Positions 25,072 through 32,985 of a stretch of 64,000 nt of DNA are shown here, piece by piece. Numbering within the stretch: the first letter of the stretch is position 1; each line of letters begins with the position of its first letter. The position numbers and the translations under genes are program-made. The stretch comes from Streptomyces achromogenes (GTDB lineage Bacteria; Actinomycetota; Actinomycetes; Streptomycetales; Streptomycetaceae). The notes beneath the pieces are model-generated. The model searched no databases. It was not told the DNA's origin and saw only the letters and a list, made by a program, of their open reading frames with translations. The stretch is taken from NCBI RefSeq assembly GCF_030816715.1, contig NZ_JAUSYH010000001.1, forward strand, positions 8,990,001 to 9,054,000, written 5' to 3'.

Positions 25072-26061
25072 ATGAGGTGTGTCATCTACCGTGAGTCAGC
25101 GGGCGAGCCGGAGCAGGTGGACTGCCGACAGGGCGACAAGGGCCGTGCGGCGGTGCTGGACAGTCTGAAGCGGGCGGGGGAAGACGAGTTCTGCTGGGTG
25201 CATCTGGACGATCCCGGCCCAGGCGATCTGCAAGAACTGGCGGGCCCTCTGGGCCTGCATCCGCTGGCCGTCGAGGATGCCGGGGAGGCGCACCAGCGGC
25301 CCAAGCGGGAGCGGTACGGCGACGTGCTCGCGGTGGCGCTGAAGACGCTGTGGTATGTCAAGGACGGCTGCGAGGTGGAGACCGGCGAGGTGATGGTCTT
25401 CACCGGCCCGCGTTTCGCCCTGACTGTCCGTCATGGCCCGGCCGACCCCACCGGCGAAGCAGCCCGACGGCTTGGTGAGGATCCGCAGATGCTGCGGTTC
25501 GGGCCGGTCGCCGTGCTGCACGCCGTCCTGGACACGGTGGTCGACTCCTACACCGAGGCTGCCCTCCAGGTCCGCACCGACCTGACCGCGCTGGAGCGGC
25601 GCGTGTTCTCCCCCGAGCGCGAAGACTTCACCGAGCCGATCTACTCGCTCAAACGCGAGGTCCTGCAATTCCGCGACGCCGTCCAGCCTCTGGTCCCGGT
25701 CGTGCAGGACTTCGCCAGCCCCCACGCCGGATGGCCCGAGGAACTGCTGCCGTACTTCCGCGACGTCGCCGACCACACGCACCGCACCGACACCGAGGTG
25801 CGCTCCCTGGACGAGTTGCTCAACTCCGCCCTCGACGCCCACCTTGCACGGGTGGGGACCTGGCAGAACGACGACATGCGCCGCATCTCCGCCTGGGCTG
25901 CGATCCTGGCCACCCCGACCCTCGTCGCCGGGATCTACGGCATGAACTTCGCCCACATGCCGGAACTGAGCTGGACCTACGGATACCCCCTCGCCGTCGC
26001 CGTGATGGCCGGCGCCTGCGCCCTGCTGCACCGGACCTTCCGCCGCAACGGCTGGCTGTGA
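25072..26061 (+). CDS. corA: CorA-family magnesium/cobalt transporter
   Basis: A 329-residue inner-membrane channel. The cytosolic funnel spans about 1-265 (CWVHLDDPGPGDLQELAGPL, HPLAVEDAGEAHQRPKRERY, EREDFTEPIYSLKREVLQFR). Two membrane helices follow at the end, with the diagnostic pore motif YGMNFAHMPEL after the first. The periplasmic loop holds Glu-Leu-Ser as in other actinobacterial CorA proteins. It imports Mg2+ as a homopentamer. The ATG at 25072 has GAAGGATG just upstream. It lies near a ZIP metal transporter gene, forming a small ion-transport island. Confidence 0.9.
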   Translation: MRCVIYRESAGEPEQVDCRQGDKGRAAVLDSLKRAGEDEFCWVHLDDPGPGDLQELAGPLGLHPLAVEDAGEAHQRPKRERYGDVLAVALKTLWYVKDGCEVETGEVMVFTGPRFALTVRHGPADPTGEAARRLGEDPQMLRFGPVAVLHAVLDTVVDSYTEAALQVRTDLTALERRVFSPEREDFTEPIYSLKREVLQFRDAVQPLVPVVQDFASPHAGWPEELLPYFRDVADHTHRTDTEVRSLDELLNSALDAHLARVGTWQNDDMRRISAWAAILATPTLVAGIYGMNFAHMPELSWTYGYPLAVAVMAGACALLHRTFRRNGWL

Positions 26062-26099
26062 ACACCAGACGCCTCCGTCCGGCCGACGGAGGCGAGGCG

Positions 26100-26424
26100 C
26101 CACCCGCGCCGGTGCCGCCCCCGGAGGTGTCAATCGGGAACGAGCTGATCGGCCAGGCGGCGGCCTGGGCCCGCAGCGCGCCGTGCGTCGCCAGTGCATC
26201 CGGATCGTCCTGCACAGTGCCGGGCAGCTGCCGGTGGAGCTCGTCCAGAGCCGGTACACCGTCGGCTCCACCAGCACGACCGCCACCCACGGAGCGACGA
26301 ACGCCATCGGAGCCTGCAACCACCAGCCTGCCACCGCCCACGCCATACAGGCGGCCAGCGCCGCCTTGCCGGCCTGCACCATCAGATCGCGTTCACGGCC
26401 CGGTTCCGCCCACGCTCGCCGCAC
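26100..26424 (-). pseudogene. FUSC/aromatic-acid exporter with internal deletion
   Basis: The N-terminus is that of FUSC-type exporters (VQAGKAALAACMAWAVAGWW, LQAPMAFVAPWVAVVLVEPT, VYR). It passes without spacing to the family's C-terminal end in a different frame (ALDELHRQLPGTVQDDPDAL, ATHGALRAQAAA). The several hundred residues between are gone. This indicates one internal deletion rather than gradual decay. Confidence 0.65.
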
Positions 26425-26705
26425 CGCCCGTCAGGCAGCCCCGCCATGACGTCGAACCGCCCCTGTCGCCCAACCCGTCCACTCCATGGAACAGCAAGTG
26501 CCGTACCAGCGACGACAGATGCACCCTGGTGGGCACCTTCACGGCAACCGACGTGGGCAAACGGCACCGGACGCACACGACAACTCCGCCTCACACGCCG
26601 TCTCGGTCCAGACGCGGGCTACGGGGCCGATCGAAGTCCTGACCTCCGTCAACGGCGGTTCACCCACAGAGCTGCAAGGTCGTTATCAGGACCCCCCCGC
26701 ACCGT

Positions 26706-26749
26706 GCGGGGCCCCGGTGCTGTCGTGGCAGATTGTCCCGGGGCCCCGC
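26706..26749. terminator. 12-bp GC hairpin downstream of the ZIP gene
   Basis: GCGGGGCCCCGG at 26706-26717 pairs perfectly with CCGGGGCCCCGC at 26738-26749 across 20 bases. It lies about 80 bases after the ZIP stop codon and is the likely terminator. The stretch 26425-26705 shows no recognisable gene. Confidence 0.6.
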
Positions 26750-26831
26750 CGACGCCCTGGCGGCCAGAGCCTCGGACGAGACTCGTGCACCACCTGCCAC
26801 ACACAGTCCACCCGCTTCCAACCCCAAACGG

Positions 26832-27593
26832 TCAGGTGTGGGAGAGGGCGAAGGAGACGAGGAAGCCGCTCACCGTGATCAGCCCGATGGCCAGGTGGGC
26901 GTCATCGAAGGCTTCGGGAATCATTGTGTCGGCGATCATCGCGAGGATCGCCCCGGCCGCCACAGCGGTCACCGCTGCGATCACAGCGGGAGAGAAGGAA
27001 CCGACCACCGTGTAACCGAGGACGGCGGACACCGTGCTGGCCGCGGCGATCGCCGCCCAGACACCGAAGACGTAGCCCCGGCCGCGGCCGGCCTTCTTCA
27101 TCCCGGCCGAACTGGACAGCCCCTCGGGGACGTTGCTGATGAACACCGCAGCCACCGTCACCAGACTGACCGCACCGCCGTCGAGCAGGCTGACGCCGAT
27201 GACCGCGGACTCCGGCACCCCGTCGAGCAGGGCGCCGAGCGCGAGCGCCGTCCCGGATCCGCCCTGCTCGGCCTCCGAGGGTTGCGCCTCCGCCCGCTCG
27301 TGACCGGAACGCTTGCGGTGCCGGGCGCCCCGGCGGGCCAGCCACACGTTGCCTCCGGTGTAAGCGATGGCGCCGATGAGGGTCCCGATGGCCGCGGGAG
27401 CAAGTCCCGCCTGCTCGTACGCCTCCCCGACCAGCTCGAAGGAGACCGCCGAGATCAGCACCCCGGCCCCGAAGGCCATCACGGTCGCGATCACCTTCTG
27501 CGGTACTCGTAGCCCGTACCCCAGCGCGGCACCGAGCAGCAGCGCTGAGCCCGCCACCAACCCCCACAGTCCAGCCTCTACTACTTCAGCCAT
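26832..27593 (-). CDS. ZIP-family metal transporter
   Basis: A 253-residue membrane protein with eight hydrophobic helices. ZIP features are the histidine/charged cytosolic loop (ARRGARHRKRSGHERAEAQP) and the metal-binding helix pair: LGALLDGVPESAVIGVSLL (helix 4, with D-G-x-P-E) and VFISNVPEGLSSSAGMKKAG (helix 5, N-x-P-E-G). It moves divalent metals such as zinc into the cytosol. The ATG at 27593 gives MAEVVEAGLWGLVAGSALLL. It is on the opposite strand to corA, and the two converge. Confidence 0.85.
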   Translation of the reverse strand: MAEVVEAGLWGLVAGSALLLGAALGYGLRVPQKVIATVMAFGAGVLISAVSFELVGEAYEQAGLAPAAIGTLIGAIAYTGGNVWLARRGARHRKRSGHERAEAQPSEAEQGGSGTALALGALLDGVPESAVIGVSLLDGGAVSLVTVAAVFISNVPEGLSSSAGMKKAGRGRGYVFGVWAAIAAASTVSAVLGYTVVGSFSPAVIAAVTAVAAGAILAMIADTMIPEAFDDAHLAIGLITVSGFLVSFALSHT

Positions 27594-27805
27594 GCCGCCC
27601 CGTCTACCCGCTATGGGTACGGATCAACGGCCAACCGGCGCGACCATGTGGGCAGGGCAGACGGAAGTGCTCGAAGGAACCCCGCAGCATCCGACCCGTG
27701 CCGCTGAGCAGCGGCCAGCCAACGGGCGCGGCAGCTGGTGTCCCGCGTCGGCTCCGCCGCCGCGCCGGGCCGCACACGGTGGGGCGGGGCAGGTCAACTT
27801 GCCGT

Positions 27806-28320
27806 TTATCCAGTGCGGCGGGGTTTGGTGCCGACCTTGTGGTGGGTCGGTCGGCGGTGAAGTGCGCTGGTGACCAGGAGCAGGTCCACGTCGTAGCGTT
27901 CAGCTGGGCGGCGGTTCTTGCAGCCAGGTGGGCGTCCGGGGCCCGGCCTGGAGGGTTTCGGCACTCCGGCCGGCGTTGAGATTTTGACGTGCAGGTGGCG
28001 GAACCCTCGGCGGACCCGGGCCGGGGTGAGTCTGTTCGCGGGGACGGGCCTTTCCCATGGGCGTCGAAGGTCGATGGCCAGGGGGACGGGCGAGGCGGAG
28101 TTGGGTGTAGGCGGCGATGATCAGCCAGGTCCAGTTGTCCGCCGCCCTAGGGATCGCGCAGTTTCGGGGCGGTCCAGCCGAGGGTCTGCTTGATCATTCT
28201 GAAGAAGTGCTCGATGTCGACCTTCGGAGGAACACCTGCCAGGCCAGGTCGACGTCTTCGGATTCGGCAAGAGACCACGCCGCGGCCGGAGTTCGATCCG
28301 AAAAGGCACTCGCTGGCCCA
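27806..28320 (-). pseudogene. IS transposase (NF041680-like) C-terminal relic
   Basis: The readable parts are EDVDLAWQVFLRR, then after a frame change EHFFRMIKQTLGWTAPKLRD, P followed by an in-frame TAG, and after more indels NWTWLIIAAYTQLRLA. The end is KPRRTG, stop 27806-27808. This matches the C-terminal half of a large Streptomyces transposase family. At its upstream edge (28328-28354) lies a 27-base motif that also flanks the IS1031-type element at 2.5 kb. Confidence 0.65.
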
Positions 28321-28385
28321 GCGCGAGCGGGCTAACTGATCGTTTCAGAATGAGTTGAGCTGTGGGTCTTGTGCTCGGTGATCTA

Positions 28386-29300
28386 GGGTCCGTCTTCAAA
28401 CGGATCTTGCCCAGAGCAGGAATGACGCGAGACTGACCGCTGCTTCGTAGGAGGTGGCGGTCTTGTCGTATCTGGTGGCGATGCCACGGAAGCTTTTGAG
28501 CTGGTTGAAGCAGCGTTCGACGACGTTGCGTCGGCGGTAGATCTGCCGGTCGAATGCCGGTGGCCTGCCTCCGTGACGGCCGCGGTTGTGGCGGTGTCGC
28601 CGCTGGTCGTTCTTCTCCGGGATGGTGCACGTGATGCCGCGTTTGCGCAGGTAGGCGCGGAAGCCGCGGGAACTGTAGGCCTTGTCGGCGACGATCTGGT
28701 CGGGTCTGCAGCGGGGCCGGCCCTGGCCGGTTCGCGGTACGCGGATGCGTTCCAGGAGGGGGCGTGCGCAGATGCTGTCGTGGCGTTGGCCTGGGGTCAG
28801 CAGAACGGCGAGGGGACGGCCGCGGCCGTCGCAGGCGAGGTGGATTTTGGTGGTCAGTCCGCCTCGGGACCGGCCGAGGGCGTGATCGTCCGGTTCGTCC
28901 GGGCTGTGGATCCCCCTTTTGGGCCGGTGGCGGCGGCGTGCTGGTGGGCCCGGACGATGGTGGAGTCGATCTGGACGAGCCAGTCGATGTCGCCGGCCGC
29001 GTCAGCGCACGCTTGGATCTGTTGGAGAGCCCGGGTGAACACGCCGTCCAGGGCGTAGCGGCGGAAGCGGGTGTAGACCGTCTGCCACGGCCCATAGCGT
29101 TCCGGCAGGTCACGCCAGGAGATCCCGGTCCGGATCTTGTAGACCATCCCGTTGATGACCTGCCGGTCCGACACCCGCGGACGACCTGTCGCGGCCCGCG
29201 GTATGAGTGGAGCGAGTAACTCCCACTCCTGATCGGTGAGTTCATGGCGGCGTATCACCCCACCATGATCCATCACATGATGATCTTTGAAGACGGACCC
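28386..29300 (-). mobile_element. IS5-family insertion sequence, copy 2, complete (915 bp)
   Basis: Terminal repeats GGGTCCGTCTTCAAA (28386-28400) and its complement (29286-29300) bound the element. CTAG reads across both edges (28383-28386 and 29300-29303), fitting YTAR-type target duplication. It was inserted into the 5' flank of another IS5-type element (29313 onward). Confidence 0.9.
28396..29273 (-). CDS. IS5-family transposase, two frames joined by slippage
   Basis: Frame 1 starts at ATG 29273 (MDHGGVIRRHELTDQEWELL) and ends at 28854. It contains GISWRDLPERYGPWQTVYTR and the first catalytic Asp (IDWLVQIDSTIVRAHQHAA). The slip site is CAAAAGGGGG at about 28913-28922. The second frame carries the remaining DDE parts, including DKAYSSRGFRAYLRKRGI, RNVVERCFNQLKSFRGIA and ASFLLWARSV, stop 28396-28398. 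Together they give a transposase of about 290 residues. All three catalytic regions are present, so this copy may be active and could drive copy 1 in trans. Confidence 0.85.
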
Positions 29301-29312
29301 TAGATCGGCAGG

Positions 29313-30121
29313 GTGTTCCGAGTGCGTGCTGATCTTGTTCCGGATGACCTGTGGGAGCGGGTGGCTCCGCTGTTGCCGTCTGCTCCCGAACGGCGCCGTC
29401 GCTACCCGGGTCGACTTCGGGTTCCGGACCGGGCGGCCCTCGCGGGCGTCCTGTACGTGCTGCGGACTGGTGTCGCTTGGCGCGATGTTCCGGCCGAGAC
29501 CGTGGGCTGCTCCGGGGTGACGGCCTGGCGCCGGCTGCGGGACTGGACCGAGGCCGGCGTCTGGCCCCGTCTGCATGCCGCCCTGCTGGCCGAACTGCGC
29601 CGCGCTGACCTTCTGGACCTGGACGACTGCGCCGTGGACGGGTCGCATGTCCGGGCCCTGAAAGGGGGGATCACGTCAGCCCCTCGCCCGTCGACCGTGC
29701 CCGTCGCGGCTCCAACCGCCAACTGATCGTCGACCACCACGGCATTCTGCTAGCTGTCACGCTCACCAGCGGGAACCGACATGACCTCACCCAGTTGCTG
29801 CCGCTGCTGGACGCTGTCCCAGCTATTCGGGGCCTGCGAGGACGCCCGCGCCGCAAGCCCCAGCGTCTGTATGCCGATCGGGGCTACGACTTCGACAAGT
29901 ACCGCCGTCTGCTGTGGAAGCGCGGCATCAAGCCGATGATCGCCCGACGCGGGGTCGCCCGCGGGTGCGCTGGGTCGTCGAGCGCGCCTTCGCCTGGCTG
30001 CACCAGTTCAAGCGGCTCCGCATCCGCTACGAACGACGGCGGATGCACCAGGGCCTGCTCGCAACTGGCCTGCAGCCTCATATGCCTTCGCATCTGTTCC
30101 CGTTGGTGCTGCTGTCGGTGA
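29313..30121 (+). pseudogene. IS5-family transposase, second type, degenerate
   Basis: Frame 1 reads RVRADLVPDDLWERVAPLLP, GVLYVLRTGVAWRDVPAETV and LLDLDDCAVDGSHVRALKGG, then slips at AAAGGGGGG as expected. Frame 2 has NRQLIVDHHGILLAVTLTSG and QRLYADRGYDFDKYRRLLWK. After ARRGV, a deletion removes the HGSGLG-type loop and the frame changes to RVRWVVERAFAWLHQFKRLR, then shifts back for LACSLICLRICSR. It is therefore inactive. Its left flank was split by IS5 copy 2. Confidence 0.8.
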
Positions 30122-30157
30122 GGGCGGCAAGCGATACGGCCTACGACCGGGGCGACA

Positions 30158-31054
30158 TCACTCCATCGACTCCAGAATGCGGTCGAGTGTCCGGCGCCCC
30201 ATGCTGCTCATCGTCGGATTGCTCTCGGCGTAGTACCAGACAACACCCATCGCCTGTTCGAATGCCCATGCCTTGCCGCGCTCCCACTCCAGATCGTCAC
30301 AGGCCAGTGTCCGTCGGAGCACTTCCCGCGGGTCTGGCTGCAACAGGTGCCAGGCACCGACCAGATCCAGCGCGGGGTCGGCCGGGCCGAAGCCGCCGGT
30401 GTCGAGTACGCCGCTGAGCCGGTCTCCCGCGACCAGTACATTGCCGGGAATCAAGTCACCATGGCTCATCACGTCGGCACCCGTGCGCGGCAACTCCCGA
30501 AAGTGGCTCCACACCTGGCGCAGCCGGGGCACGTCGAGCAGCCCCTCACTCTCCTCGAAGCACTTCGCCATCCAATCGTCGTGGTCGGTGAGAACGCCGC
30601 CACGGTTTTCACCGCTGAAAAGCCGCCCCCGCGTCTCGGCGTCCCTCAGGGCGGCGATGAAGGCCGCAAGGTCCTCGGCAAAAGCGTCCGACCCACTTGG
30701 GTCGGCATCAAAGGCGACCGTTCCCGGCAGCCATGTCTGGACCGACCACGGCATGGGGTAACCCGCTCCAGGCTTTCCCAAGGCGACCGGTTCCGGGGCG
30801 GGGAACCGAGACACCTGTGCCAGCTCCGCGCTCGCCTGGGCTTCCAGCTCCAGAACAGCTAGCGCCTCGGCGGCATCGACTAGACGCAGTGGCAAACGCG
30901 CGGAGAGGTCGTTCCCGATGCGGAAGATGGCGTGGACCGTCCCGGTCGACGCCAGGGGTCGGATCGGCTTGCCGCTCCACTGAGGGAACTGTTCTTGGAT
31001 CAAGGTCGCAACGATGTCGGTGGTCAGGTCCACCTGGTCATCATGCATAGTCAT
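30158..31054 (-). CDS. Aminoglycoside-phosphotransferase-family kinase
   Basis: A 298-residue APH/choline-kinase-fold protein. The start ATG at 31054 (MTMHDDQVDLTTDIVATLIQ) is preferred over one six codons upstream. Motifs are STGTVHAIFRIGND (nucleotide loop), VMSHGDLIPGNVLVAGDRLS (Brenner catalytic loop, Asp in HGD) and VLDTGGFGPADPALDLVGAW (metal-binding Asp). The acceptor could be an aminoglycoside, a macrolide or a small metabolite; the sequence does not decide. It lies between two IS relics and appears intact, as resistance-type genes in such islands often do. Confidence 0.85.
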   Translation of the reverse strand: MTMHDDQVDLTTDIVATLIQEQFPQWSGKPIRPLASTGTVHAIFRIGNDLSARLPLRLVDAAEALAVLELEAQASAELAQVSRFPAPEPVALGKPGAGYPMPWSVQTWLPGTVAFDADPSGSDAFAEDLAAFIAALRDAETRGRLFSGENRGGVLTDHDDWMAKCFEESEGLLDVPRLRQVWSHFRELPRTGADVMSHGDLIPGNVLVAGDRLSGVLDTGGFGPADPALDLVGAWHLLQPDPREVLRRTLACDDLEWERGKAWAFEQAMGVVWYYAESNPTMSSMGRRTLDRILESME

Positions 31055-31222
31055 TCTCGCAGGCCCTTCCACCAGTCCAATTCGAAACGCCGGAAGCAGA
31101 ACAGATCAACTGAGACGACAGCCAGTATTCATAGGCCAGGCCAGGGTCCAGATCAACTGAGATTTTCGCCCACCCAGGTGTCTCAACCGAGTGATTGGCA
31201 AGAGTTGTGGATCAGCAGCGGC

Positions 31223-31546
31223 TCACCATGATTCGCGGCCAAGGTGCATGAGACCTTGGATGGTGCCCAGGCGGGTGTGCAGGGTGGGCTCTGGGGCCGG
31301 CGTGTCGGTGAGCAAAAGGACCCGTACCGACGAGTGTTCCGGGGCGTAGGGGTCGTCCTGGCCGTCATCGCCGGGGATGGCGTTCGGCTGGATCTCGATG
31401 CGTCCGTAAGTGCCCTGGGCGAGGTGGTAGACGCCCCGGTAGTCACTTTCGCGCTCGGTGAAGACCACATCGAGGTGGCCGGTGACGAGGCGGACCAGTT
31501 CACTCGCGGTGTGTGTGCTGGTGCCGTAGGTGTCGTAGTCGGTCAT
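31223..31546 (-). CDS. Hypothetical protein
   Basis: A 107-residue soluble protein starting MTDYDTYGTSTHTASELVRL, followed by VTGHLDVVFTERESDYRGVY, GRIEIQPNAIPGDDGQDDPY and SVRVLLLTDTPAPEPTLHTR. The pattern suggests a small alpha/beta domain. I know of no assigned role; similar proteins occur in mobile regions of Streptomyces. It overlaps no neighbour and is followed upstream by a truncated IS256. Confidence 0.55.
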   Translation of the reverse strand: MTDYDTYGTSTHTASELVRLVTGHLDVVFTERESDYRGVYHLAQGTYGRIEIQPNAIPGDDGQDDPYAPEHSSVRVLLLTDTPAPEPTLHTRLGTIQGLMHLGRESW

Positions 31547-31557
31547 GGTGGCTGACC

Positions 31558-32030
31558 TTATGCCGCGAGCGTCTCGGGGCGTTCGAGGAGCTCGCCGCGT
31601 TCGAAGCGGGCTCCGGCCCTCACCAGGGCGACGAGGTGGGGGGCGTCGACGGCCCGCCATTGTGCCTGGGCGGACTCGACGAGCTTGAACACCATCGCCA
31701 GGGCGGCCGCGCGGGAGCCGGCTCCCTTGGTGACCTTTGTCCGCAGCCGTACGGTCGCGAAGGTCGACTCGATCGGGTTAGTGGTCCTCAGATGGATGCA
31801 GTGTTCGGCGGGGAAGTCGTAGAAGGCCAGCAGCTCGGCCTCATCATCCGTGATCTTCTTGACGGCCTTGGGGAACTTCGCCTTGTACTGCTTCTCGAAC
31901 CCCTTGACCGCCCTGGCCGCGTGCTCCTTGTCCTCGGCGTTGTAGATGTCCTGGATGGCTTTCTTCGCCGCGGGCTGGGCCGACTTGGGCAGGCAGTCGA
32001 GGACGTCGGCCGTCTTGTGAACCCAACAAG
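31558..32030 (-). pseudogene. IS256-family transposase, C-terminal part
   Basis: The frame reads CWVHKTADVLDCLPKSAQPA, AKKAIQDIYNAEDKEHAARA, LRTTNPIESTFATVRLRTKV (with the IS256 catalytic Glu region) and AMVFKLVESAQAQWRAV, ending at TAA 31558-31560. About 155 of roughly 400 residues remain. The upstream part was replaced at about 32030 by an IS3-type transposase fragment on the other strand. Confidence 0.85.
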
Positions 32031-32640
32031 GGTTTCACGCGCCGCGACCCGGAGGCCACGCTCGCTCCGGACCTCGTGAACAGGGACTTCACCGGCCGGC
32101 GAATCGCCTGTGGGTCACCGACCTCACGATGGTCCCCACCGGCGAGGGTCCGTTGTGGCTTTCCGCGATCCGGGATGCGTTCTCGCGGCGGGTGGTGGCC
32201 TGGGAGACTTCCGCCCGCGCGGACGCCTGCCTGGTCCTCGCCACGCTCGAGTACGCCCTTGCCGGCCGTGAAGTGGAGCCCGGACAGCTCATTCACCACG
32301 CCGACCACGGCTGTCAGTACACGTCAGGCTCACAACTCGGTTGATGCGAGCGGGCATTGAGTCGTCTATAGGGTCGGTCGGGGATTCGTACGCTAACGCC
32401 CTGGTGGAGAATCTGTGGATGCTGATCAAGACGGAGGGCCTGCGCGGGCGCACCTTCGCCACCAGAGCCGAGGCGAACCTCGCGCTCTTCGAGTACATCG
32501 ACGGCTTCCATAACTCCCGGCGCATCCAAGAACGGCTCGGCTGGCTCAGCCCGATCGAGTTCGAGGAGAAGTATCACGCCGACCAGGCAACGGCCGAACG
32601 AACAAACCTGAAACCCCGTCAACCCACTCCGACCTGCTGA
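32031..32640 (+). pseudogene. IS3-family transposase (orfB) fragment
   Basis: The rve/DDE part is readable: GFTRRDPEATLAPDLVNRDF, LWVTDLTMVPTGEGPLWLSA, FSRRVVAWETSARADACLVL, HHADHGCQYTS, GDSYANALVENLWMLIKTEG and FHNSRRIQERLGWLSPIEFE. Frameshifts lie near 32096 and 32325. The upstream half including orfA is missing at the IS256 junction. Confidence 0.85.
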
Positions 32641-32704
32641 TCAGTACCTCTCGCACAGCGGGGGAAGCTCAGCCTGCCCTCCCGACCGGTTCTGGCTGGA
32701 CCGG

Positions 32705-32985
32705 TTGCCGGTGCAGGTTCGTGTCGTCTACGGTGGCGGTATGGGTTCCCTGTGATCGGTACGTGTGGTCCGCAAGGGCGTGGGATGTCGAGCCTGGCTC
32801 CGTCACCGCGTCCGGCCGTGCACGCCTGAGGAGACGGACGCGCCGCGATTCCTTCGCCATGCGCTGTTTTCGCCCGACGGAACCGCTCCCGACGGTCTGC
32901 TTCTCCGACCGTCTGCGTTTTCCTGACGGACTGCTGTGTACGCGGCGACATCACTCAACCCCGTGCCGATCAGGAGGACTTCTGC
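32705..32985 (+). promoter_or_regulatory. Promoter and attenuator-like leader of the ABC-F gene
   Basis: A plausible vegetative promoter is TTGCCG (32705-32710), 18 bases, then TACGGT (32729-32734). Seven bases later a four-codon frame (ATG-GGT-TCC-CTG-TGA, 32741-32755) could be read leaderless. Further down GACGGTC (32891-32897) pairs with GACCGTC (32907-32913) and is followed by TGCGTTTTCC, a terminator-like hairpin. A 51-codon frame from ATG 32859 covers the hairpin and overlaps the ABC-F start. Antibiotic-resistance ABC-F genes are commonly induced by ribosome stalling in such leaders; the link here is inferred. Confidence 0.5.

Noticed and set aside
31100..31165. Repeated CAGATCAACTGAGA near the APH gene as an operator
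   Set aside because: Two copies only, without symmetry, and probably part of IS flank sequence.
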